Shown: positions 6,535 to 13,331 of the stretch, one piece after another | Layout: each line of letters opens with the position of its first letter | How positions within the stretch are numbered: the stretch's first letter is position 1 | Assembly (NCBI GenBank): GCA_964452415.1 | Contig: CAYVME010000020.1 | Span: 1-19,041 of the forward strand | Origin: UBA12068 sp964452415 | GTDB lineage: Bacteria; Patescibacteriota; Minisyncoccia; Moranbacterales; GWC2-37-73 | DNA: 19,041 bases | Reading direction: 5' to 3' | Program-made: the position numbers and the translations under genes | Notes under the pieces: generated by a model | Told to the model about the DNA's origin: nothing | The model's database searches: none | Seen by the model: only the letters and a program-made list of their open reading frames with translations

Positions 6535-7797
6535 TCAATGCACTGCGCAGGATATGCATGGATCATAAGCCCGAATGAAAGCGCGCATTTTTCGCTCCAT
6601 GGCTTTTTCATCTTTATCCAAAATTCCAGGAATAAAAGCTAAAATATCATCTTCCAAATGTGTTAGAAATTGAGCAGTTGGAGTGATTATGTTCACATTT
6701 TTAATATAGCCTTTTTCATCGATATCAACCCAATAATACAGAGTTCCGCGTGGAGCTTCAATTGCGGCAGCTGCTGATCCAGCTCGCACCACATACTCCT
6801 TGGTAACAGCGTTTGAAAGATCGGCGTGAGCCAGATCGCGAAGAAGCTGAGTTGAATTTTCAATGCAATGAATCACCTCAACCATTTGATACAGAACATT
6901 ATGAAATGGGTTATAGTCTGGCATATTGAAATCAAGTTCTCTCAAATATCTTCTAGCATTCACGCTCAATTTTTCATGATTATTATTCACTCTGGCGATT
7001 GCACCAACCATGTAGCTGGTTTTTCCGTCATGCATCACGCGCTTGATGATTTCTTTTGGACGCTGAAACTCATGAAAATTATCTTCAAATTTTTGCGCTG
7101 AAATATTAAGTCCCTTGTTTGAGACCACGCTTCCATCATAAATCGCATATTCGCCTTCAGTTTTAAGGGAGATATATTCCGTTGGCCTGGAAAAATTTGG
7201 TGTTTTTATTGTTTTGAAAAATTCAGCCAATTCCATTGCGATTGGTAGTGTCTCCTCAGCCTTGACTATTAAGAGTTTTATTTCATCTGGAGTTGGAACT
7301 TTTTTAAATCCGCCAATCTCATTTGCCATAGGGTGCACAACACGTCCGCCAATAACTTTGATCAATTCCATTCCATATTCGCGAATTTTAACCGCTTTTT
7401 TGGTTTCTTCTGGATATTCTTTAACTAATTCCAGATCATTTTCAATATCCAAAAAATCAGCCAGCGACAAGAAAAAAAGATGGAGCGCATGAGAATGAAT
7501 GAACTGGGCATGCTCCATGATCTTTCTCAATTTCTCAGTTTCCTGACTCACTTCAACTTTCATCGCATTCTCGATAGCCTTGATTGAGGTTAAATTGTGA
7601 ACCACTGGACAGATCCCGCAGATTCTCTGCGCGATAATCGGCATATCTTTGTAGTGCCTGCCGATCAAAATTCCCTCGATCAAGCGAATCCCCTCTTGCA
7701 CTTCAAATTTGGCACTTTTAACATCTCCCTTGATCACGCTAGCCATGAAGCCAGTGTGTCCCTCGATTTTCGCAATATGATTTATTTTTATTTGCAT
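6535..7797 (-). CDS. [NiFe] hydrogenase large (catalytic) subunit, group 3-like
   Basis: I place the start at 7797, one base after the small-subunit stop (TAATATG). An upstream ATG at 7854 would add 19 residues unlike the family inside the small-subunit gene. The 420-residue protein begins MQIKINHIAKIEGH, the normal N-terminus. C60 and C63 in RICGICPVVH and C414 and C417 in DPCISCAVH are the four ligands of the NiFe(CN)2CO site. The middle has HSHALHLFFLS and GGRVVHPMANEIGG, as in cytosolic group 3 enzymes. The protein stops exactly at H420, the residue after which a peptide is normally cut off during maturation, so it needs no protease. The reaction is H2 oxidation or proton reduction; the direction cannot be read from sequence. 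Confidence 0.94.
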   Translation of the reverse strand: MQIKINHIAKIEGHTGFMASVIKGDVKSAKFEVQEGIRLIEGILIGRHYKDMPIIAQRICGICPVVHNLTSIKAIENAMKVEVSQETEKLRKIMEHAQFIHSHALHLFFLSLADFLDIENDLELVKEYPEETKKAVKIREYGMELIKVIGGRVVHPMANEIGGFKKVPTPDEIKLLIVKAEETLPIAMELAEFFKTIKTPNFSRPTEYISLKTEGEYAIYDGSVVSNKGLNISAQKFEDNFHEFQRPKEIIKRVMHDGKTSYMVGAIARVNNNHEKLSVNARRYLRELDFNMPDYNPFHNVLYQMVEVIHCIENSTQLLRDLAHADLSNAVTKEYVVRAGSAAAAIEAPRGTLYYWVDIDEKGYIKNVNIITPTAQFLTHLEDDILAFIPGILDKDEKAMERKMRAFIRAYDPCISCAVH

Positions 7798-7798
7798 A

Positions 7799-8590
7799 TT
7801 ATTGTTTTGTTGAATTCTTAGCCTCCCACTCCGCAATATCATCCTTGAGACCATAAATTTCCGTGGTATTTTCGAATTCTTCGTCTGAAATCATCGTCTT
7901 CAATGTCATTTTCATGGCTTTCACATTTCCAGTTGGACGAAGCCCTCTGCAACCCTGGCATCCCATTCTTGCAGTGGGACAAACTGCATCGCATCCGCCA
8001 ATAATCATTGGACCAAAGCATGGCTTTTTGTCCAAGAGCAAGCAACGATTTCCTTTTTTCTTGCATTCCACGCAAACTGGAGAATCTGGAATTTTTGGCA
8101 GTTCGGTTCCAATTTTCACATTTTCCAAAAGTATCGGAAAATATTTCAAAAATTCCTCTCCCGTTATTGGACAACCAGGAAAAGTAAAATCAACTTTCAC
8201 GAATTTATCCACTTCCTGAATTTCTTCATTTTCAATACCTTGAATATATTTGTAGACATGCTTTATGGTTTGTTTTTCTTCGTGGTAATTTTTGATTTCT
8301 GGAATTCCTCCCATGGCTGCACAGTTCCCAATTACCACCAAAAGCTTGCTTCTTTTTCGAAGTTCTTGCAAAGTTTTCTTGTTAGCCTCAGTCATTGGAT
8401 TTCCTTCCACAAAACCAATATCAATTGGCTCGCCAGCATCTTCTTCATCTTCAAGAAGCCTGAAATCAATCATTTCAACTTGCCCCATGGCTTCCAAGAA
8501 TTTTTCTCCCAAATCAAGCAAGGCAAATTGGCATCCCTCGCAAGATGTCAAAGACACAATCGCAATTTTTGGTTTTTTTGTTTCTTCCAT
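7799..8590 (-). CDS. [NiFe] hydrogenase small subunit (sulfhydrogenase delta-like)
   Basis: The 263-residue protein has exactly twelve cysteines in positions for three [4Fe-4S] clusters: C17 and C20 (SCEGC), C90 (GNCAAMGG) and C140 (FPGCP) for the cluster next to the active site, and C173, C176, C183, C191, C200, C204, C211 and C214 for two more. There is no twin-arginine signal or membrane anchor, so the enzyme is cytosolic. Size and cysteine layout fit small subunits of group 3 soluble hydrogenases such as the sulfhydrogenase delta subunit. The partner diaphorase subunits that couple such enzymes to NAD(P) are absent from the window. It is the first gene of the hydrogenase unit, divergent from hypF. 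Confidence 0.93.
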   Translation of the reverse strand: MEETKKPKIAIVSLTSCEGCQFALLDLGEKFLEAMGQVEMIDFRLLEDEEDAGEPIDIGFVEGNPMTEANKKTLQELRKRSKLLVVIGNCAAMGGIPEIKNYHEEKQTIKHVYKYIQGIENEEIQEVDKFVKVDFTFPGCPITGEEFLKYFPILLENVKIGTELPKIPDSPVCVECKKKGNRCLLLDKKPCFGPMIIGGCDAVCPTARMGCQGCRGLRPTGNVKAMKMTLKTMISDEEFENTTEIYGLKDDIAEWEAKNSTKQ

Positions 8591-8653
8591 ATCTGTTTTG
8601 TTTTTGTATTCAATAAAAGATCATCATACTTCATATCTTAGCACATTTTTTCT

Positions 8654-8659
8654 GATAAT
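8654..8659 (+). promoter_or_regulatory. Candidate -10 element for hypF in the divergent hydrogenase-hypF spacer
   Basis: The 83-base spacer between the divergent small-subunit and hypF genes must hold promoters in both directions. TGATAATGG (GATAAT at 8654-8659) lies 14 bases before the hypF start and resembles a -10 box. TTCATA, 18 bases upstream of it, is only a fair -35. On the minus strand I see only weak TAAGAT/TATGAT candidates. I see no clear operator. Confidence 0.35.
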
Positions 8660-8673
8660 GGTACACTTTAGAC

Positions 8674-9939
8674 ATGGAAGAATTCAAACTAAAAATAGCA
8701 AACGAGAAGAGTATATTGTCCCTGGGTGCAGAATCAGCTGGGAATTTCTCTGTTTATAAGGATGGGGTTCTTTATTTTTCCCATAATTTCGGAGACTTGC
8801 TAGAAGAGGAAAATTTTTATAAATTTCGAACAGAAGTTTTCAAGTTTCTGAAAGACAACAAAATAAAACCGGAGATTATCATCAGTGACCTTCACCCAAA
8901 TTTCCACACCACACTTCTCGCTCAAGATTTGACAAGAAAATATAAAGCAACATATGTTCCCATTCAGCACCACATTGCCCACATTTTTTCAGCCATAGGC
9001 GACAAAATCATTGTATCTGAAACCCATAACCTGAAGTCTATCCTAGGTATTGCTTGCGACGGGACAGGGTTTGGACTCAATGGTAAGATCTGGGGTGGAG
9101 AGGTTTTCAGCTTTCAACTTTCAACATCCAGCTTTCAGGCAAAAAGAGTGGCTCATCTTGAAAATCAAGTATTAATTGGAGGCGAAAAGGCAATTCAAGA
9201 ACCTGCAAGAATATTAATATCCATACTGTCCAAAATTTATCCATCTTCCCATGTCGTTCCGGGCTTGACCCGGAATCCAGACCTGCATTTAAACCTGGAT
9301 TCCCGTTTTCACGGGAATGACAAAGCTAAAAAAGATTTCGTTTTCAGTTTTGTGAAAAAATATTATCCAGAAAATGAATTCGAGGTACTTTGGAATCAAC
9401 TTGAGCAAAATTTCAACTGCCTTGAAACATCAAGCACGGCCCGCATTCTGGATGCAGTTTCAGTTCTGCTTGGATTTTCCAAAAATGAAAGACTCTCCAA
9501 ACATGGATCCATTGCGCTTCTTGAAAAAAATTCAACCAACCCATATACACTCAAGCCAAAGCTTGTAATTTCCAATTCACAATTTCCAATTTCCAAGCAA
9601 ATTCCAAATCAAAAAATCCAAATTTCAAATAAAATGCTTATTTTAAATACGACTTATTTATTTAAATATTTAATTAAAAATCTACATAAAGACAAGAGCC
9701 GCCTTGCCGCTACCGCTCAAAAATACATAGCCGACGGACTCGTTGAAATTGTAAAGCTAAAAACTAAAAGCCTAAAGCTAGAAGCTGTGTATTTCTCCGG
9801 TGGCATGGCCAATAATAAAATCATGTCCGAAATCCTGGAATCACACGGAATTTATACAAGCAAAAAAATCCCGCATGGTGACGCAGGAATTTCCTTTGGG
9901 CAATTATTCTTTTATTTACTAACAAATCCTCGGGACTAA
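8674..9939 (+). CDS. hypF: HypF-like carbamoyltransferase, C-terminal half only
   Basis: HypF makes the cyanide ligands of the [NiFe] site by moving a carbamoyl group to HypE. This 421-residue protein holds only the Kae1-like C-terminal half: LSLGAESAGNF near 15-25, DLHP (72-75), metal-site HHIAH (99-103), DGTGFG (129-134) with IWGGE, SGGMANN (375-381) and HGDAGISFGQ (401-410). The acylphosphatase domain, zinc fingers and YrdC-like domain that fill the first half of ordinary HypF (about 750 residues) are missing, and the divergent hydrogenase gene directly upstream leaves no room for them. Residues 194-216, 298-320 and two heptamer tracts are repeat-derived but in frame. Its last 21 bases overlap the end of hypE, tail to tail. 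Confidence 0.88.
   Translation: MEEFKLKIANEKSILSLGAESAGNFSVYKDGVLYFSHNFGDLLEEENFYKFRTEVFKFLKDNKIKPEIIISDLHPNFHTTLLAQDLTRKYKATYVPIQHHIAHIFSAIGDKIIVSETHNLKSILGIACDGTGFGLNGKIWGGEVFSFQLSTSSFQAKRVAHLENQVLIGGEKAIQEPARILISILSKIYPSSHVVPGLTRNPDLHLNLDSRFHGNDKAKKDFVFSFVKKYYPENEFEVLWNQLEQNFNCLETSSTARILDAVSVLLGFSKNERLSKHGSIALLEKNSTNPYTLKPKLVISNSQFPISKQIPNQKIQISNKMLILNTTYLFKYLIKNLHKDKSRLAATAQKYIADGLVEIVKLKTKSLKLEAVYFSGGMANNKIMSEILESHGIYTSKKIPHGDAGISFGQLFFYLLTNPRD
9110..9137 (+). repeat. Four heptamers inside hypF
   Basis: GCTTTCA, ACTTTCA, ACATCCA and GCTTTCA follow each other without gaps and are translated as part of FSFQLSTSSFQAK. They sit between IWGGEVF and RVAHLE, at a variable surface strand of the HypF family. 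The unit is related to the heptamers at 9754-9788 and 13277-13330. Confidence 0.65.
9253..9321 (+). repeat. 69-bp palindromic element inserted in frame in hypF
   Basis: The segment runs from GTCGTTCCGGG to CGGGAATGAC. It contains two GC-rich hairpins, TTCCGGG/CCCGGAA (9257-9263 with 9269-9275) and TTCCCGT/ACGGGAA (9300-9306 with 9311-9317), inside an overall inverted repeat whose ends are GTCGTTCC and GGGAATGAC. It is exactly 23 codons without a stop and is read as VVPGLTRNPD...SRFHGND. This is the style of widely dispersed palindromic repeats, often misread as protein, found in many bacteria. Its GC-rich composition contrasts with the surrounding gene. Confidence 0.85.
9565..9633 (+). repeat. 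Degenerate AATTTCCAA repeat tract inside hypF
   Basis: Near-repeats of AATTTCCAA and AAATTCC run through the segment and are read as VISNSQFP...KIQISN (residues 298-320). It joins PYTLKPKL to MLILNTTYLFKYL. The corresponding HypF region is a variable linker before the last subdomain. The tract is low in complexity and unlike the flanking coding sequence. Confidence 0.65.
9754..9788 (+). repeat. Five heptamers inside the 3' part of hypF
   Basis: AAGCTAA, AAACTAA, AAGCCTA, AAGCTAG and AAGCTGT are contiguous 7-base units. They are translated as KLKTKSLKLEAV just before the conserved SGGMANN motif, so the insertion lies beside the active-site domain without breaking the frame. Confidence 0.6.
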
Positions 9940-10911
9940 TTTACCGCGAGGCATTTCAATTCGACGAAGGGATCCGAGTTCAGTTTTTAGGTGTAATCCA
10001 CTACCTCTTTCAGCCCAACCAATTATTTTCGCTTCCTTGTTGAATTTTTTGAGAATTTTCAAAACTTTTTGTGCATCTTTTTCAGCCACCGCTCCAACAA
10101 ATCTTCCCTCTGAAGCAAAAGAAAAAACATCCAGCCCCAGCAAGTTTGCCAACGCAAAAGTTTCTTTTTTATATGGAAGCAATTCTTCTTCAAGCACAAT
10201 TTTAACTTTTGATTTCTCTGCCATTTCAATCAAGTTTGCCGAAAGCCCACCTCGAGTTGGATCCTTTGCAGAATGTAAAAAATTTCCAACCTCCTTGATT
10301 TCGCGGTGCAAAGTTTTCGAATCACTTTTCAAATTTGTCTTGTAATTAAATCTTGAAGACAAAAGTGCCACCGTGTGTTCGCCCAAATCTCCGGATGAAA
10401 TGATCACATCACCAATCTTGATTCCTCCATTTGAGATGATTTTTTTGGCCAGACCCACCCCAGCTGTGGTGATTTCAATCTTATCTATCTTACCCTTTGG
10501 CATCACCTTGGTGTCACCTGTCACAATAGGCACGCCAGCCTCATGTGACATTTTCTGAATCGAACTAGAAATTTGAAGTAAATCCTTTTTTGGGAAACCT
10601 TCTTCAATAACCATAGACAAAGATAATCCCTGCGGGACAGCGCCCATCATGGCAAGATCATTGATCGTTCCGCAAACCGCAATTTTCCCAATGTCCCCGC
10701 CTGGAAAAAAAAGTGGATCGACAATGTATGCATCTGTCGTGAAAACCAAATGTTGATTTCCAACTTTCAAAGTCGCGCCATCATCCATTTGATTTTTCCA
10801 TTTTCCCTTGTCGGAAATAATTCCACGAATAGCTCCGATAAGCTCAGCGGATTTTTGTCCGCCTCCACCTTGTTCAAGCTCAACAACTTCGTTTTTTTCG
10901 TCTTTTTTCAT
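9919..10911 (-). CDS. hypE: Hydrogenase maturation protein HypE (thiocarbamate dehydratase)
   Basis: The 330-residue protein ends in LVPRIC, whose C-terminal cysteine takes the carbamoyl group from HypF and is dehydrated with ATP to a thiocyanate for transfer to iron. The N-terminus has GGGGQKSAELI and TTDAYIVDPLFFPGGDIG, followed by CGTINDLAMMGA, the AIR-synthase-type ATP-binding core. TGDTKVM, SGDLGEHTVALL and DPTRGGLS continue the family pattern. The usual N-terminal HGxGG is QGGGG here. The last 21 bases overlap the hypF end on the other strand. A 170-base palindromic spacer separates it from hypD upstream, and no strong ribosome-binding site precedes it. Confidence 0.96.
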   Translation of the reverse strand: MKKDEKNEVVELEQGGGGQKSAELIGAIRGIISDKGKWKNQMDDGATLKVGNQHLVFTTDAYIVDPLFFPGGDIGKIAVCGTINDLAMMGAVPQGLSLSMVIEEGFPKKDLLQISSSIQKMSHEAGVPIVTGDTKVMPKGKIDKIEITTAGVGLAKKIISNGGIKIGDVIISSGDLGEHTVALLSSRFNYKTNLKSDSKTLHREIKEVGNFLHSAKDPTRGGLSANLIEMAEKSKVKIVLEEELLPYKKETFALANLLGLDVFSFASEGRFVGAVAEKDAQKVLKILKKFNKEAKIIGWAERGSGLHLKTELGSLRRIEMPRGKLVPRIC

Positions 10912-10917
10912 AAAAAT

Positions 10918-11083
10918 GTGAGCGACCGTAGAATAAATTTTTTAAAAATACTTTCCTTGCTTGAGCAAGCCCTTCTTTTCTTTAAAATTTTCCATTGATT
11001 GTGTCGAGTGAGGGAAAATTTTAACTAGAAAAGAAGGAGCGGCGAGGAGGATTTTTCAAAAAATTTCATTCTGCGGAAGCGAA
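10918..11083. repeat. Large two-part palindrome between hypE and hypD
   Basis: The spacer is nearly all inverted repeat. Inner part: 10971-10993 pairs with 11013-11037 as 23 bp with a 2-base bulge around a 19-base loop. Outer part: about 10917-10950 pairs with 11049-11083 with two one-base bulges and a few mismatches (GACCGTAGAAT against ATTCTGCGGAA). Between the arms, GCTTGAGCAAGC is a small palindrome of its own. On the RNA of the hypC-hypD-hypE unit this would form one long hairpin just before the hypE start. It has no T-run typical of a terminator. Confidence 0.85.
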
Positions 11084-12127
11084 CTAACCCCTTCCATTAT
11101 ATCTAAACGCAACATTGCAAGCACCTTCTTGAGAAACCATACATGGTCCATAGGGTTTTTCGGGTGTGCAGGATTTGCCAAAAAGTGGACACTTCTGAGA
11201 ATTCATCAATCCACGAATGACTTCCCCGCACTTGCAACCAGTAAACTTGCGAGAATTTTTCAAATCCATTTTCAAAATAATGTCAGTATATTTTTTCTTG
11301 GCATCAAATTTTTCATATTTCTTTTTTATTTCCAAGCCTGATTTGGCAATTATGCCAAATCCGCGCCAATTTCCATCTCCAATCTCAAAGACATCTTCGA
11401 TCATTTTCTGCGCCTTCTTATTACCATCCAATTTTACCAGCCTTCGATATTCATTTTCAACATCCTTTCTTTTCTCCACAATCTGACGAAGAAGCATATA
11501 AACTCCAACCAAAATATCAAGTGCTTCGAATCCAGTGATCACCTGAGAAACTTTCAAGCTTGCATATGGCTTGCTTCCAACAATTGTGGAAACATGACCA
11601 GGACTCAAGAATCCATCAATCCTGACCTCTTGACGATCAATAAGCGCGTGCATGGCCGGTAAAAATAATTTATGCGTTGAATATACAGTCAAACCTTTCT
11701 TGATAGCATAAGCTGTCATTGGCGTGGTAGTCTCGAAGCCCATACCAAAGAAAACCAAATTGGGATAATCCTTTTGAAGTTCAAGCGCATCCTCTGTTGA
11801 ATAAACATCGAAAACTTTGGCGCCTTTCTCTCGCGCCTCATCAAGACTTCCATAATATCCAGGCACCCTGAGAACGTCGCCATAAGTTGCCACTGGAATT
11901 CCAGCTTTGGCGATGTTCACAATAGCATCAATATCCTCTTGCGCTGTCACACAAACAGGACAACCAGGACCAGTTGCCAGAATCACATTTTTTGGCATCA
12001 ACTGACGAATACCGAAATGACTGATCGCCTGAGTATGCGTTCCGCAAACTTCCATGATATGCACCTTGCCTTTTATTTCTTTAGCAATATCATGAATTTT
12101 TTGAATAATTTCATTTGTTGATTTCAT
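11084..12127 (-). CDS. hypD: Hydrogenase maturation scaffold HypD
   Basis: I choose the start at 12127 (MKSTNEIIQKI), which overlaps the hypC end by 17 bases. The longer frame from 12199 adds 24 residues that fall inside hypC and do not resemble HypD. The 347-residue protein has EVCGTHT (C28), GPGCPVC (C56, C59), GMGFETTTP, GFLSPGHVS and GFEALDI. Its C-terminal iron-sulfur region has C298, C300, C313, C320, C329 and C337 in CKCGEVIRG, CPLFGKSC and PYGPC. With HypC it forms the scaffold on which Fe(CN)2CO is assembled. Translation is probably coupled to hypC. Confidence 0.97.
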   Translation of the reverse strand: MKSTNEIIQKIHDIAKEIKGKVHIMEVCGTHTQAISHFGIRQLMPKNVILATGPGCPVCVTAQEDIDAIVNIAKAGIPVATYGDVLRVPGYYGSLDEAREKGAKVFDVYSTEDALELQKDYPNLVFFGMGFETTTPMTAYAIKKGLTVYSTHKLFLPAMHALIDRQEVRIDGFLSPGHVSTIVGSKPYASLKVSQVITGFEALDILVGVYMLLRQIVEKRKDVENEYRRLVKLDGNKKAQKMIEDVFEIGDGNWRGFGIIAKSGLEIKKKYEKFDAKKKYTDIILKMDLKNSRKFTGCKCGEVIRGLMNSQKCPLFGKSCTPEKPYGPCMVSQEGACNVAFRYNGRG

Positions 12128-12329
12128 CAGCTTTTTCAAATTCCTTGATAATCTCCCAAGCATCGTCAGCAGAAAGTGCCTGAATTGCAAACCCGGCATG
12201 CACTGTCACAAAATCTCCCACCTCAACATCCACCAATGAAATATTTATTTTCTTTTGGATACCTTTAAAATCAGCAATTGCTTGCTGATTTTCAATAGAG
12301 ACGATTTTACCTGGAAAGGCTAGGCACAT
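12111..12329 (-). CDS. hypC: Hydrogenase maturation chaperone HypC
   Basis: A 72-residue protein starting MCLAFPGKIVSIE. Cys2, free after methionine removal, holds the iron fragment that HypC carries from HypD to the hydrogenase large subunit. The middle VGDFVTVHAGFAIQAL and the C-terminal EIIKEF fit the family. Unlike most genes here it has a good ribosome-binding site, GAGGAG, 8 bases before the start and overlapping the end of the aldolase gene, whose stop is only 5 bases away. It overlaps hypD by 17 bases. The arrangement puts hydrogenase maturation on the same message as glycolysis genes. Confidence 0.97.
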   Translation of the reverse strand: MCLAFPGKIVSIENQQAIADFKGIQKKINISLVDVEVGDFVTVHAGFAIQALSADDAWEIIKEFEKADEINK

Positions 12330-12334
12330 ATATT

Positions 12335-13264
12335 TTACTCCTCGTTAGCATCAGAAGATTCAACTTTCACCTTATGTTCAATTTTTGATTCCTTTGGCAT
12401 TACACATTTTCCAGCACTGCAAAAGTCGTTCATTTTTTGAGCCACGGTTTTCTTCACCTCTTCTTGAGCGTCACCAAGAATTTTTCGAATATCAAAAGCA
12501 ATCTCTTCTTTTTTGTGAACAGTTCTAATAATACTATTAACGAAGGCTACACGCGTTGCAGTGTCAACATTGAAACAGCTAACTCCATTAGCCACAGCTT
12601 CCTTTACTCGCCCATTTTCCCAATCAGAAGCTCCATGCAAAACAATCGGCACTGAAACTTTTTCCCTGATTTTTGAAAGTCTTTCATAATCTGGCTGACT
12701 TCTTTCTTTGACGAAACCATGAGCATTTCCAATGGCAACTGCCAGAGCATCAATTCCAGTCTGCTGGACAAACTCAGCTGCCTCATCCGGATCGGTCATA
12801 TACTTATCCCAATCAACTTCACCAGCCTCCATCTCTCCAATATATGGAACACTACCCAATTCCCCCTGAACATCAACTCCTTTCGAGTGAGCAAATTCCA
12901 CCACGTTTTTCGTAACAGAAACATTATCAGAAAAATTTTTCCTAGATCCATCAATCATTACAGATGTAAAACCAAGCTCCACGCATCTCTTGCAGATATC
13001 GAAACTTTTTCCATGATCAAGATGAATTCCAATTGGAATTTCAGGCGCATACATTTCAGCCATATTTTTCACAATATTGAAAATCTGACGGCCTCCAGCA
13101 TAATCCATGGTTTTTTCTGTAATTTGGATAATGACCGGACTTTTCATTTCCTTAGCAGCTTCAACAATAGCCCTGGTTGTTTCCATGTTTGTCGTGTTGA
13201 ATGCGCCAACCGCATATCCACCTTCCTGTGCTTTTTTGAGAATTTCTTTTACTGAAGTTATCAT
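12335..13264 (-). CDS. fba: Class II fructose-bisphosphate aldolase
   Basis: The 309-residue protein cleaves fructose-1,6-bisphosphate to the two triose phosphates using zinc. The class II pattern is clear: GAFNTTNMET near 20-29, D83 and H84 in HLDHG (catalytic aspartate and zinc ligand), E135 in QGELG, H182 in GNAHG and H210 in LHGAS as zinc ligands, and NVDTATR in the phosphate site. The last 30 or so residues are a charged tail beyond the barrel with two cysteines (CSAGKC). Tagatose-bisphosphate aldolases look similar, but the neighbouring triosephosphate isomerase favours glycolysis. It precedes hypC by 5 bases. Confidence 0.95.
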   Translation of the reverse strand: MITSVKEILKKAQEGGYAVGAFNTTNMETTRAIVEAAKEMKSPVIIQITEKTMDYAGGRQIFNIVKNMAEMYAPEIPIGIHLDHGKSFDICKRCVELGFTSVMIDGSRKNFSDNVSVTKNVVEFAHSKGVDVQGELGSVPYIGEMEAGEVDWDKYMTDPDEAAEFVQQTGIDALAVAIGNAHGFVKERSQPDYERLSKIREKVSVPIVLHGASDWENGRVKEAVANGVSCFNVDTATRVAFVNSIIRTVHKKEEIAFDIRKILGDAQEEVKKTVAQKMNDFCSAGKCVMPKESKIEHKVKVESSDANEE

Positions 13265-13276
13265 AATTATTAGTCC

Positions 13277-13330
13277 ATAAAGTCAAAAGTCACAAGCCCA
13301 TAAAGCTTTTTGAACTTCCTACTTTTAGCT
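13277..13330. repeat. Heptamer tract filling the fba-tpiA spacer
   Basis: The spacer reads ATAAAGT, CAAAAGT, CACAAGC, then a centre near AAAGCTTTT, then TTGAACT, TCCTACT, TTTAGCT. The second set is roughly the complement of the first, so two heptamer runs face each other and could fold back. I see no promoter or terminator in it. Confidence 0.6.
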
Positions 13331-13331
13331 T

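Noticed and set aside
7798..7854. N-terminal extension of the hydrogenase large subunit
   Set aside because: It lies inside the small-subunit gene and encodes residues unlike the family; MQIKINHIAKIEGH from 7797 is the normal start.
9253..9633. hypF as a pseudogene because of repeat insertions
   Set aside because: The frame is open throughout and all expected motifs before and after the inserts remain in one frame.
12128..12199. N-terminal extension of HypD
   Set aside because: The extra 24 residues overlap hypC and do not resemble HypD; MKSTNEIIQKI is a good family start.
9110..13330. CRISPR-like repeats
   Set aside because: Units are 7 bases and contiguous with no unique spacers, and there are no cas genes.
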